In this document: positions 37,015 to 49,396 of the stretch, piece after piece | Layout: every line of letters starts with the position of its first letter | Numbering within the stretch: the stretch's first letter is position 1 | Assembly: GCA_023853785.1 (NCBI GenBank) | Contig: JAJIRX010000829.1 | Location: 434,001 to 498,000 of the forward strand | Length of the DNA stretch: 64,000 nucleotides | Source of the DNA: Psilocybe azurescens | Lineage: Eukaryota; Basidiomycota; Agaricomycetes; Agaricales; Agrocybaceae | Reading direction: 5' to 3' | The notes under the pieces: generated by a model | Told to the model about the DNA's origin: nothing | What the model saw: only the letters and a program-made list of their open reading frames with translations | Databases searched by the model: none | Translations under genes and position numbers: made by a program

Positions 37015-37173
37015 GTGTAAACCCGTGTAGTCGTCGGGAACGTGATAAGTGGTGAGGCCCTGGGTCAGGTTCGGAGTTTAAATTAGCTTTCTGAGTTTAA
37101 AAATGCGTTTGCAGAAAACGAGAGGTCTTGAGTGGCACAGCCCTTTTAACCACTTTTATCTCCTTTGCTCCTG
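37015..37173. promoter_or_regulatory. Shared divergent promoter of UNC-50 and WW-domain genes
   Basis: The minus-strand UNC-50 start codon and the plus-strand WW-protein start codon are only 159 bp apart, so this gap must hold both core promoters. No TATA box or CCAAT box stands out. The statement rests on geometry alone. Confidence 0.55.
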
Positions 37174-40100
37174 ATGGAAGAAGAAACAGAAACTCTCGAC
37201 TGGGGTCAAGAAGAGGAAGAACAGCAATTGAATCAAAGAAAGACATCTTTTGACCAGAACACCCGCGGAGACTACGGGGATGCGGACGACGTCGAGGACA
37301 CGGTTTCCCTAGGTGAAGACGAAGACGAACCCATTTATTATAACCAGCCGCAAGACGCGACGAGGAGCGCTCATGATGCAGGTGCAGCCGCGGATGTACC
37401 TGAAAGACCTCCCTCTTCTCAAAGACGTGAAGATACTTCGGGCGCTAATGATCAACGAAGCTATCGCGACAACTCCAGGGAAGCCGAGCGCCTCGAAAGT
37501 TCAGCAAGTCGAGATTCCAGGATCACTGCAGAATCGCCTCCAAGGCAGCTCCATTCGGGCAACCATTCCTCTCCCCAGCGGAATCAGCAGAACGGTACCC
37601 GAATCACACACGCCCTTCCACCAAAACCAGCTATAGCCCAAGTGCCTTATTTGCCACCTTCACACCCTTCCATGGTTGAGGCGATTGGCATGGCATCTAC
37701 ATCCATCTCTCCACCCAATAGATCAACCCTCCGCGACTCGAAGAAGTTGAACGGAACCCCTGGAAGACCTGGTTCGTCGCCAATGCCAGCAGACCTTCCA
37801 CCGGACTGGCAAACGCGATACTCCAGGAACGGTCAGATGTACTACTACAACCCTGAGACAGAAGAAACGACTTGGGACTTTCCCGTGAGCAACCTCCCTT
37901 CCACCTCTACTCTTGGGGGATCCCAGAGGCGCCGTCGCCCCAGCGCGTCGTCTGGCCATATGCATCTGACTCCGCCTGACTCTAATAACCATCACTCGCA
38001 GACTTCGCGCGCAAAACGTCAGCATTCTCATCCACAAGCCGACAGCGAATTGAAAGATCAAGCGAAACTTTCAACGCCCGATCCTGATAATCTCTCGTAT
38101 GAAGATCGACATTACCGACCCGGGGAGAAGCCCCTCCGTTCCTCTAGAAATAAGAGGTCCAGAACGTCTTGATGGTCCGGTTATACGCCCTCATCCCAAA
38201 TTGCAATATGATAGATCTCCTTCGCCACCTCGTCAAAGGCGACGACCAAGGTCAATCTCTCCGCAGCCTGACTCTCGTGGCCCTGCTAACGAGAAAGACT
38301 ACCCACCCATACGTGGAAATGGTCGCCCTGCGCGCGACAGGAATGTATACACTAACCCCGATCCTGTCTTTCGCAGGGAGATTGACGCGATGCCGCCTCA
38401 CTCTGGGATTTCTGATCGTCACTGGGAACCAGCTCCTCATGCACCAGTCTCCGACTTTTTCTAGAAACGAGCGTGGTTCTCGCAGGCCGCCTCATCGCGA
38501 TGAGGACTTCATGCTAGAGTCACGCTCTTCTGACAACAGGAACAGACCGTCGGTGAGGGCGGAGAGAAAGCAGCCGCGGGCCCAGGGATCGAGAACCACC
38601 TCGCCCCTTCGGACAGACGAGATAAACCAAGCGAAAATCAAAATTTCATACCTGCACCCAGTACGTTGTCAGCCTCCTACCATGCTCCCATCCCATGCTC
38701 CTACCCCACAATGTGTACACGTTCAACGCATGCCTGGAGTCATGTACCGTTCTTTGCTCCTTTGCATGAGGACGGTTTTACGATGCCGCTGCCAGCTAAT
38801 GTCTCCCAAAACCTTCCCTATGCCCCGCTTTCATCTGGATCCAAATTCCAGACGGTTTCTTACGGATCTATCTCTTTTCTTCTCTTCTTACCTTTTCTTC
38901 GCCCTTCTACTCATCTCTCAATAATATCCACCATTCTTACCACCTTTTCCACCCCCTTTTCTTTCTGGAACTACAGGATATAGATCACCTCCGCGCACGC
39001 ACGAACGAGATCCCGGACGCGATCATGGACCTCCGCCACCAGAAGTTGGAGAAGCATATCCGGGACCTCCAACCCAAATGCGAAGGGACAGAGACAGGCC
39101 TTCTCATTTTGAGCAATTAGCCCCTCCTGGCCCTCCGCCTCCAGGTGGCCCGTCTAACCGCCGGGAACCGTACAATGAGCGACCACGGAACTACGACATG
39201 CCGCCCAGCTTTGAACAACCTCGACACCGTGAAGAACGAGGTGTTGAACGGAGTCGCCGCGATCCTTTGCCGGCCGACGGACCCAACATCAGACCTCCGC
39301 AAAATTCATACCCTGGAGAGCATAATCGGATGCCAGTCGACAGGATCAAACGTTTTGCTGACGATTACAATCAGGTTCGGCCAGAGGAATCGTCGCGTAC
39401 GTGCATTTTTCAAGACCGTTGTCGATCTCTATCTCCGAAAACTTGCCACACAAATCTCATCACTGCTCTTTTGGTTGTTTTCCAATAGATCGTAGAAGGG
39501 CTCCTTTGCCTCCTCAAAACAAATCCTTTACGTCTTCAACCATGCCTGGTCATGAAAACGACACGTCCCAATATGCACCTGGTTGGGCTAATGGAGATGT
39601 TTCTTTGCCTACAGAGCCTCGTTATGTTGCGAATGATCCCTCTCGAACCCAGAAAGGTCCTGAGCTGAAGCAAGATCGCCCACAAAGTAGTCACATATCG
39701 GCTTCTCAACGGCCTCCTCCACAAGGCCATCAGATGGCGAACGACTACGACAGACAGAAACCCTCGGGTTACCCTGTTTCGTCAAGACCTTTTGAATCCA
39801 GAGAGTATTCTGGAGCTTCTGAAGGCCCTCGACCCCGCAGAGACCCGTCGCCTCCCCCAGGCATACACCCAGCAATGCCTCAAGGCAGATTTCTTCCTCC
39901 AATGCGTTACCCAGAGGATCGGACAGTAGACCGAACAACAGTAGGCAAGCTCCAGGGCCAGGATTGCAGCCCCAAGGCCCCTTCGGCGACAGGCGAGATC
40001 AAGATGGCCAATATGATGGTCGACCTCAGTGGAAAGATAGCCGGCCTGTGAGCACGTACCCGGAAAGAAACCCGCCCCCTGTAGGTTTCTTCAGTTTTTC

Positions 40101-41429
40101 TTTTCTTCGAAATTTGACTTTTTTTTTTATAGCCGAGACGTGATAATCCAAACAGACCCAATGATGGTCCCAGGCGCCAACCAGGTGGACCCGTATCTGG
40201 AACCAACAATGTTCCGATTGGTACGCGACGAGCGGGTCCTCAAGGGCCTCCACCTCCTTTGGCTCCGAAGGCTGTATTCAGTCCCGATGCTCGACCTCCA
40301 GCCTCTACTTTACTTCATCCATTAAATAATGGATTGATGGGGAAAGTAAGTTGTACAATCTAGCGACTCCTTACATACCTGACAGATGTCGCCTCTTAGT
40401 CGCAGGCAGCCTATGACAATCCGGATGCACCTGTTTTATCTCAAGAGCAAAGAGACGTTAAGGAAATGGCTCATGAGAGGCCAAAACGTCGGGAAAGCCG
40501 GTTTTCTCCCATAGAGCCTGTATGTCACTTTGATCAATATTGCCCACCAAGGCATTGATTAATTTTTATTTCAGCGGGCAACGTTGTCAGATGGTCAGAG
40601 AAGTCGAGTTCCTGAAAAGTACTATCCACAAGTTGAACGACAAGCCACGCCTCCTCCAATCTCGAGAGATCCTTCGGCCATGTCAGTGTCTTCAGATCAT
40701 CTATTGATCCGTCCTTCCGACCGCGGACAGGCTTCTGATGATCGCAATGACGGCGCGCGCCCTGGTCGCCCTCGAGAGCCCTCTGGTTCATCCAGTCTCG
40801 GTGCATCTTCCTCAACCCACGGTGCACCCCCGCGTGCTGAATCCCCTCGATCTGCACTACCTATCGAACTGACAACATCGAGCGAGTCGTCGAAGTTAAC
40901 TCAGCAGCAGCAGCAACACCAACGTGGACCAAGTAAATGGGGACCCGAAGTCAGACAGTCAAACGATCAATCATCCGTGATGTCGTCGAGTATGCCGTCC
41001 GATTCACCACCCGCCCTTGCGCGGCGTATGAGCTCGGAGAAACCTCCTCGACTTCGCAAATACCCTTCATCAGCAACAAATATCGCTGGAACTGATCACG
41101 ACTTCCGCGGTGGCAACGCTGTTCCCAGTACTTATCCTCCGCCGTCAGACGCCGGAATGCAAAGCTCGGATGATCTCAAGGATCGTTTGGATACCAATAG
41201 GCCCACGTTGTTGGATCGGTTACAGACTGCTCCTGCGTCTGAGAGCGAAGGCCTGCCGTCCTTGCGAGACAGGCTTGTACCGTCGAAGAGGGACCGCGAC
41301 GATATGGACGACCCTCATCCTCGAGATTCATCGTACGACAACGACGATGGAAATGAGAACAAACGGGCGCGCCGGCGGAATGGAAAGAACAAGAGGGGCG
41401 GAGGTGGTGGACGGAGAATAATCTCATGA
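37174..41429 (+). CDS. Large WW-domain protein with disordered Arg/Pro/Ser-rich body
   Basis: The ATG at 37174 starts MEEETETLDWGQEEEEQQLN. The first exon carries one WW domain, LPPDWQTRYSRNGQMYYYNP followed by ETEETTWDFP, with both Trp residues, the Tyr triplet and the final Pro. The rest is low complexity: RSPSPPRQRRRPRSISP-like segments, PPGPPPPGG, RDRDRPSHFEQ, QAPGPGLQPQGPFGDRRDQD, and a Gln run. It closes with a basic NLS-like, Gly-rich tail (KRARRRNGKNKRGGGGGRR) ending IIS. WW domains bind Pro-rich partners; with the R/S/P-rich body this suggests a nuclear RNA-processing or transcription-linked role, which is inference. Introns include about 39397-39487, 40082-40132, 40347-40403 and 40520-40574. 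Four one-base breaks lie in runs: 38122-38125 (G4), 38456-38460 (T5), 38604-38607 (C4), 39910-39912 (C3). Confidence 0.82.
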
Positions 41430-41998
41430 ACATTCCTTCCCCAGGCTTTGCTCTGGACATATTTAGGATAGCAAAACGGGCGAATATTTGGCGAATATTT
41501 TCTTTTTCTTGTAGTTCACGTCTGTATCGTTGTTGCTGTACTCTTTCTCTTATCATCACACTTGCACAATGTTCCATAAAGCAGCATCCGCATTCTAATA
41601 CTTGGAAGCTAGATAAAGTTGTGGCCTCGGCTTCTTAATGAAATCTTGTTTCTTCGTATCAGCTGTCTCAGCAGGCAGGTACTAACAAGTACTCATACAT
41701 TACGTAAAGATTTATTTTAAGCATCTGCGATGAGCCCGACATTTTCTTCAACGTAACTTCACAATGATTTCGAATGTCTAAGCCGATGTAATTGGATTGT
41801 TCAAACCTCAATATGATTGGGCATTAGTTATCATGACTGAAGATAGAATGCGTAGTATCATATAAGTACCGTGTTAATCACAGAATATTATGCACCTAGT
41901 CCTACAAGCAACAGAAGAGTTAAAGACACAATAAGATATTAAGTAATCATATTCTCAAGTATTGGTTTGAGGCCTCTATCGCCTGTTGTAGCTTACAA
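41430..41998. other. 3' flank of WW gene, AT-rich
   Basis: No gene is seen. This AT-rich stretch runs up to the start of the 2.5-kb tandem repeat. Confidence 0.5.
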
Positions 41999-42165
41999 GC
42001 TTTATGACCCGCCGCTACACGTCGGGGGGATTCGCTCGCTCACCCCCTGTGCTTCACGGCAGGGTCAACAGCTTGCTGGGGCTGCGCCCCCAGACCCCCG
42101 CTTTGTCGGCGCCCTGCGCCTCCTCATTGAAAAATAAATAATACCAATTACAATTATTATATTTT

Positions 42166-42191
42166 GGGGGAATGAGCTTCACTCATCCCCC
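42166..42191. repeat. Hairpin in repeat unit 1 (first of three)
   Basis: An inverted repeat of the type GGGGGA-ATGAG...CTCAT-CCCCC, imperfect by one unpaired A. Its counterpart in unit 2 is at 44680-44705. Confidence 0.75.
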
Positions 42192-42245
42192 CTTTTTACT
42201 GACACTCCATGTCTCATGAAAATAATAATAATAGCAGTCACTCTT

Positions 42246-42270
42246 GGGGGATGAGCACAGCTCATCCCCC
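42246..42270. repeat. Perfect hairpin in repeat unit 1
   Basis: GGGGGATGAGC pairs fully with GCTCATCCCCC around a 3-nt loop. The counterpart in unit 2 (44759-44781) keeps a 10-bp perfect stem around a different triplet loop, TGT, so the stem is conserved while the loop changed. Confidence 0.85.
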
Positions 42271-42296
42271 TGCTTCACACCCCTAATATAATGTGT

Positions 42297-42326
42297 GGGA
42301 GGGGATGAGCTGCGCTCACCCCTCCC
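42297..42326. repeat. Hairpin in repeat unit 1 (third of three)
   Basis: GGGAGGGG-A-TGAGC pairs with GCTCA-CCCCTCCC around a TGC loop, with one bulged A. The counterpart in unit 2 lies at about 44811-44840. Confidence 0.75.
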
Positions 42327-44520
42327 CCTACTTCACAGCCTGCCCTACAGCTTGTTGGGGTTGCACTCTTCCATCCCACAATGGAGGCACACAGCATCTT
42401 CATAGTCAGATTATATACACTCAGTCAATAACAGTGAACAAATACACAAATATTTATACACAGCACTCTATATTCTGTGTCCATTAAATTTCTTTTGCTT
42501 CAACAATCTCAAACAAAAATTTTAAACCATATTAAACCCATTCCAACTAATCCACAGTACCTTTGCCACCATGTCTGTTTTAATATTCATACCCATATCC
42601 ACTCCCAATCAATCATTATTCTACTTTATATTTTATACAATACTGCACTACTCATTTACTATCTATCACTCACCTCATAGGCACAGCACTATAGATGTCA
42701 TGCTATTTTAAATTTCATAGCTTACACTCTTTCTCTTCACAACCAAAATATCTGTCTCTACACCCTACTACTTTAATTCTACAAAATTTAATCACATCAA
42801 TCTACACCCTATAATACATTACAATCTAAAATCAATTTTCATAACATATCACAGGCATTCACCTCACTCACCACTTCTGCTTCATCCTCAGGCCTACATC
42901 TTATCACTGCTCCATCTCTCTATCTCACTATAGACATTTGTAGCACCTCCATACTCACTTTTTTTTTTACTGACCATCAATAACAGTGAACATTTCTGTC
43001 TCTATCTAACAATCTCACAAATCTCCAACCAAAATTTAAAACCATATTACACCCACTCCAATTAATCCACCACAACTTCACCCCTGTACTCAGTCAATCT
43101 ACATCCCTGCCCATCACCACTCCCAATTATTTGCCAATTATTGCCTCTATTACTTATAATACTTGACTGCTCATTCATTACCCACCAACATCTTGATATG
43201 CACAGCACCTGTGGCGCTGTGCTATTTTAAATTTTATAACTTGCACTTTTTTTCTTCAAAATCCAAATAGCTGTTCTCAGCCCCCACCACTTTGGTCCTG
43301 TAAATGAATTAATCACATCAATCTATATCCTATAGTACATTAAAATTCAAATGTCAATTCCCACTCCTAATAGTTAACACTCTCTTTAATTTTACCCACT
43401 ACATGGGCAAAGCATACTCCAGCTTTATTCTCAAATATTAATTTTACTACCTATACAGCACTGTATATCACCTATTTTCAATTACAAAGGCATGTCTCAG
43501 TGCTATCTTTCTATCCAAATCTTTATTTAAATAACACCCACACATCCACAAATCCCCCTGCTGCTATGTGTCAGTCATAAAGCTAGACAGCACAGTGCAT
43601 CTGGGATTTGCTAAGTTGGTGCTCTACACCTCCATACCAAATATAATGTCAATATTTCATCACTTCACCCTTCCTATGTCTAATGAAAAACATTTGGGTA
43701 TGTCTCTACAAAAGCATGCCACCTTTAGCGCTATGTCCACGCTACTATGTATACATTTCCACAATATATCCCCAGCCCACTCTTGAACAATTATTGTGTA
43801 GATTACTTGTAATAACATTCTTTTGCATAGAGAACTGGAATATTCTACTATGCACAGCACCTGCAGCACTGTATCATTTTAAAATTTACAGATTGCACTC
43901 TTCACAATTAAATTTTAAAATAGCTGTCCCCTGACCTTTCCCATTGTAAAATTGTGTCCCAGTGCTATCTTTCTGTCTACACCTTTATTTAAACAGTTCC
44001 AACTATAATTCATTTCATACTAACCTTTCCACTGTCCACAATGCCCCTTGTTTTGATATTTATTTAGTTGTATTTATTTCAGCCTTTTAACTCTTTTATC
44101 CAATACATAGTCTCCATTACAAAGGTGTCAACCAACCACAATATCTGCAGACAGAAATGTCCCATTCAAATAGTCTTTGACACAGATTTATTGATCCACT
44201 TGCTCATAGTGCACTGTGCACTGTGCATGCAAGAGTGTGCATATTTGTTTGTTTTCAGAGCCACCCAAAGCAGCTTCAATACAGCTGGGTATGGCTAATA
44301 GACACATTGAGGGTTCATTATTTAAGCACAGAATGTTTTCCAGGCTTTGTGGCACCCATTTTGTTGTTTGCCATTAGCCTCTGGTTGTTTGTTTCAAAAG
44401 GTCCCGTAGTGCCGGCCCCAAAACACAATAGTCTGCTTAATAATAATTAGTCATGATTAGGTAACTTGATTCTCCTTTTCGGGTAACCTTAGTCATCGTG
44501 CTCTCTTATATTATAGACGA

Positions 44521-47016
44521 GCTTTATGACCGCCGCTAGCGTCGGGGGATTCGCCGCTCACCCCCTGTGCTTCACGGCAGGGTCAACAGCTCGCTGGGGC
44601 TGCGCCCAGACCCCGCTTGTCGGCGCCTACGCCTCCTCATTGAAAAATAAATAATACCAATTACAATTATTATATCTTTGGGGGAATGAGCTTCGCTCAT
44701 CCCCCTTTTTATTGTCACTCCATGTCTCATGAAAATAATAATAATAGCAGTCACTCTTGGGGATGAGCTGTGCTCATCCCCCTTGCTTCACACCCCTAAT
44801 ATAATGTGTTGGAGGGGGATGAGCTGCGCTCACCCCTCCCCTACTTCACAGCCTGCCCTACAGCTTGTTGGGGTTGCACTCTTCCATCCCACTATGGAGC
44901 CACACAGCATCTTTATAGTCAGATTATATACACTCAGTCAATAACACTGAACAAATACACAAATATTTATACACAGCACTCTATATTCTGTGTCCATTAA
45001 ATTTCTTTTGCTTCAACAATCTCAAACTAAATTTTTAAACCATATTAAACCCATTCCAACTAATCCACACTACCTTTGCCACCATGTCTGTTTTAATATT
45101 CACACCCATATCCACTCCCAATCAATCATTATTCTACTTTATATTTTATACAATACTGCACTACTCATTTACTATCTATCACTCACCTCATAGGCACAGC
45201 ACTATAGATGCCATGCTATTTTAAATTTCATAGCTTACACTCTTTCTCTTCACAACCAAAATGTCTGTCTCTACACCCCACTACTTTAATTCTACAAAAT
45301 TTAATCACATCAATCTACACCCTATAGTACATTACAATCTAAAATCAATTTTCATAACATATCACAGAGCATTCACCTCACTCACCACTTCTGCTTCATC
45401 CTCAGGCCTACATCTTATCACTGCTCTATCTCTCTATCTCACTATAGACATTTGTAGCACCTCCATACTCACATTTTTTTACTGACTGTCAATAACAGTG
45501 AACATTTCTGTCTCTATCTAACAATCTCACAAATCTCCAACCAAAATTTAAAACCATATTACACCCACTCCAATTAATCCACCACAACTTCACCCCTGTA
45601 CTCAGTCAATCTACATCCCTGCCCATCACCACTCCCAATTATTTGCCAATTATTGCCTCTATTACTTATAATACTTGACTGCCCTTTCATTACCCACCAA
45701 TATCTTGATATGCACAGCACCTGCAGCGCTGTGCCATTTTAAATTTTATAACTTACACTTTTTTCTTCAAAATCCAAATAGCTGTTCCCAGCCCCCACCA
45801 CTTTGGTCCTGTAGATGAATTAATCACATCAATCTATATCCTATAGTACATTAAAGTTCAAATGTCAATTCCCACTCCTAATAGTTAACACTCTCTTTAA
45901 TTTTACCCACTACATGGGCAAAGCATACTCCAGCTTTATTCTCAAAATTTAATTTTACCACCTATACAGCACTGTATATCACCTATTTTCAATTACAAAG
46001 GCATGTCTCAGTGCTATCTTTCTATCCAAATCTTTATTTAAATATCACCCACACATTCACAAATCCCCTGCTGCTATGTGTCAGTCATAAAGCTAAACAG
46101 CACAGTGCATCTGGGATTTGCTAAGTTGGTGCTCTACACCTCCATACTAAATATAATATCAATATTTCATCACTTCACCCTTTCTATGTCTAATGAAAAC
46201 ATTTGGGTATGTCTCTACAAAAGCATGCCACCTTTAGCACTATGTCCATGCCACTATACATTTCCACAATATATCCCCAGCCCACTCTTGAACAATTATT
46301 GTGTAGATTACTTGTAATAACATTCTTTTGCATAGAGAACTGGAATATTCTACTATGCACAGCACCTGCAGCAATGTATCATTTTAAAATTTACAGATTA
46401 CACTCTTCACAATTAAAATTTAAAATAGCTGTCCCCTTACTTTTCCCATTGTAAAATTGTATCCCAGTGCTATCTTTCTGTCTACACCTTTATTTAAACA
46501 GTTCCAACTATAATTCATTTCATACTAACTTTTCCACTGTCCACAATGCCCTCTGTTTTGATATTTATTTAGTTGTATTTATTTCAGCCTTTTAACTCTG
46601 TTATCCAATACATAGTCTCCATTACAAAGGTGTCAACCAACCACAATATCTGCAGACAGAAATGTCCCATTCAAATAGTCTTTGACACAGATTTATTGAT
46701 CCACTTGCTCATAGTGCACTGTGCACTGTGCATGCAAGAGTGTGCATATTTGTTTGTTTTCAGAGCCACCCAAAGCAGCTTCTATACAGCTGGGTATGGC
46801 TAATAGACAAATTGAGGGTTTATTATTTAAGCACAGAATGTTTTCCAGGCTTTGTGGCACTTATTTTGTTGTTTGCCATCAGTCACTGGTTGTTTATTTC
46901 AAAAGGCGCCGCTTTACAGGCCCCAAAACACAACGGTGTGCTTTGTCATGATTAAGTAACTTGACTTACATAATTTGGTTTTTCCTTTTTAGAAACCGTC
47001 CTCTCTTATATTATAG
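44521..47016. repeat. 2.5-kb tandem non-coding repeat, unit 2
   Basis: The second unit, in the same orientation and about 2496 bases long, differs from unit 1 by scattered substitutions and small indels. Hairpins are at about 44680-44705, 44759-44781 and 44811-44840. It ends in a short GATA microsatellite (about 47013-47026). Confidence 0.9.
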
Positions 47017-47228
47017 ATAGATAGATACTAGGCACGAACGAATCCGTATCTATTTTTAGATCGCGATGGCTGAGGAGAAGGCCAGTAGAGCTGACATTGT
47101 TGAATGGCATTCCTACCATGAAGCTTAATTCTTTCCTTTTTACACCTGTACCAATAAGAAGAAATTGACTGATGGATTGAATCTATATAATGAAACAAGC
47201 CGCACCTCACTTCACTACGGCGGCTTGA

Positions 47229-48012
47229 GTTGAATTCCTAGTATATGAAAGAGATCCTACCATTTCGAATGTACATATTTATTCTATCCTCTTCAGGTGG
47301 AAAAAATGCATCGCTCTATGTTTTTGTGGTACTTGGACCCTCTTCTATGACCCGGATTACCTTCCCCATCCCATAGATGTTTATGTTTGTTAATTGGATG
47401 ACTTCCCGTAGACTTTTAGTGTATGTCTGGTGCCAATAAAATGCACCAGAATAATTAAAATTATTAATGGTCCAAAAATAATGCACATACACCAGATCCG
47501 TAGCCCGCATACACCAGACTACACCAGACTATAAATTTATTTTCAAGCAATAAAAATGTCCGGAAACAGATGAATACATCGCGGATCGGTGATGGCAATC
47601 AGGTGAGCTGTCCCTTTATGGCAACTCATCTGATGGCTTGTATTCTGGTGTACGAAAAACTGCAAAAAGTATTTAGAACGGCCTCCCGACCCCATCCCAG
47701 ATTATTATTTTAGAACGCCTCAAATCGCAAAATACTTTTTGATGGCATCTCCGGCATCTCCGGCAAGTGGAATCTGGTGTGTGCTATTGGCACCAGACGT
47801 ACACTAAAAGTCTACGGGAAGTCATCCATTGTGTCCCAAATATATAATGAACATTCGATTCAAGCCACCGTGGCGAAGCGAGGCGCGGCTTGTGTTTATT
47901 ATATTTTGAGACCACAAACACAATAGTGCGTTGTTTTCCTCCTTAAGAGGAGCAGAACAAATATGTACATACGAGGTGGTAGAATCTCCTTCATATACTA
48001 GGCATGAATTGT
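47229..48012. mobile_element. Inverted repeat flanking a nested MITE (probable older element)
   Basis: The segment 47229-47340 matches the reverse complement of about 47905-48012. Both contain CCTAGTATATGAA, GAGAT.CTACCA and GTATGTACATATTT or its GAATG variant. Between them sits the MITE at 47395-47828. A G/C-rich short palindromic block (CAAGCCGC.CCTC.CTTC) lies outside the left arm near 47197 and inside the right arm near 47860. This looks like an older inverted-repeat element into which the MITE inserted, or a composite of both. Confidence 0.55.
47395..47828. mobile_element. MITE (non-autonomous DNA transposon), 434 bp
   Basis: The terminal inverted repeats are long: about 43 bases match at both ends with one mismatch, and similarity continues to about 58. 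The outermost bases are TGGATGACTTCCCGTAG on the left and the reverse complement on the right. The interior has no coding capacity and includes repeats of ACACCAGACTA. No clear target-site duplication was seen. Confidence 0.83.
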
Positions 48013-49396
48013 AGAGAAATGTAGGATAACGACACTTGCCGATCAAATGCTCGTATTTGAGCGCTCAATTATGGTTTTGTATATCATAAAAGGAAACATA
48101 AGATCTGGTTTCGAGACTACGATCTGCCAACATAATTCTAATTCGAAATTTCGAATGGCCATTGGGTTATAGATCAGGTTGTGCATAGCTTTCTCCTGTA
48201 GAATTGATTCACACGGCGCTCTCGCAATTTCTTTTGTAGTCTGGCCCATGTTACATTGTTTCTAAGCCACTGTTTAGAAAAGAAGGGTCGCGTAGCACAC
48301 CAACCCAGTCTCTGGGACTTCATACAAATTATTGACGTATAAGCTTGAAGGCGTCTGCCCGGACACGTTAAATAGACGCACCTCGTTTGAACACTATGGG
48401 TGCCTGCACCAGGTTCACAAGCTATTCTCAACATATGCAGTTGGATGATTTGATTTTGAAACATACGTTGGCGCATCGTTTGAAAGCGGTATACTCAAAT
48501 ATTTCGTCCACCAAACATTGCTGTCGTGTACAGCACCATCGCACTGCTCTCTTTGTTTTCTTCATCTCATCGTCAGTTTTTCATTGCTATGGTATCCGAC
48601 CGAGCAGAGGGATGATAGAGACGCAAGAAGTGCTTGATATCGGCAGGTTCGATCTATACGTGTATGTCGACTTCAAATGGTCTTTCCACGTATCGAGCAT
48701 GCCCTGCGGGGACAAACGATGGAGGTTGAGGTGTAAGATCGCCATGATTTTGAAATGTTGAGCGTGCGTCGGGTTGGAGATTAGCTTTCTCCTGTGAAGC
48801 TGCCGCAGAGGAAGGCCGCGCGCAGATCGCTCTATGGCCCAGCCTATATGTCAGATAAGTGCCTGACCAGGATGAACGTACTCATGATACACACCAGTCT
48901 CGTCTGACACTTCAATGCGCATCGTCAATGTGTAAGCAAGAGACATGATTATAGATACAGACGTGCACACCTCTTCCGAGCGATATATAACCTTGCACCG
49001 AGGGAGATTCTGAGAGCTCAAGATATCCGAAGCCAACCCAACGTCGAGGCCTCACCTAACAGCATTCTTTGAAAGGGTCTCAACGTTCTGGTCGTCAGGT
49101 ATGCAGCACCAGACCGTTGTATCATCTTCTTCACGTTCTTGCTCTCTTCTTTTGCGACATTATGTTCCTCTGGGCCACCATTTCGTATTTGCGCGCTTGA
49201 CCATGGTAGCAAGTAATGGAAGGGAGCAAAGGTTTCTCAAGACTCAGGGTTTCATACAACCTCAAGGTCTTCTAGATAGCCGATATCGTGTGGTCTACAG
49301 CTTGCAGCCTTGGTAGTTCGTGAATTGATGAATATGTCTTGGGTATAGTGCGTCATTAGGGTATATCCGTTACGAATCATCTATTGTTATCGCAAT
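48013..49396. other. Region without firmly supported genes
   Basis: A minus-strand patch at about 48850-49215 has a charged frame (RKRREQEREEDDTTVWCC) followed by possible introns, which might be a small gene, but no family is recognised. The remainder shows only short frames. Confidence 0.4.

Larger units (their letters stand above)
41999..44520. repeat. 2.5-kb tandem non-coding repeat, unit 1
   Basis: This unit is followed directly by a second, very similar unit. Both begin at GCTTTATGACC and end at CTCTCTTATATTATAGA, with a period of 2522 bases. The head (about 42000-42360) is GC-rich and holds several hairpins, including a perfect 11-bp stem at 42246-42270. The body (about 42370-44210) is AT-rich and strikingly poor in G on the + strand. 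The small open frames conserved between units have no coding character. No LTR ends, polymerase domain or terminal inverted repeat was found. Confidence 0.9.

Noticed and set aside
42000..44840. Repeated hairpins as a CRISPR array
   Set aside because: The repeats are palindromic stems of unequal spacing in a eukaryotic nuclear context, only three per unit, with no cas-like genes.
42293..47000. Small open frames conserved between the two 2.5-kb units as peptide genes
   Set aside because: They are conserved because the DNA is duplicated. Composition follows the G-poor base bias, and many frames shift by indels between units.
41999..47016. The two 2.5-kb units as LTRs of one retrotransposon
   Set aside because: The units are directly adjacent with no internal coding region, and the ends are not TG...CA.
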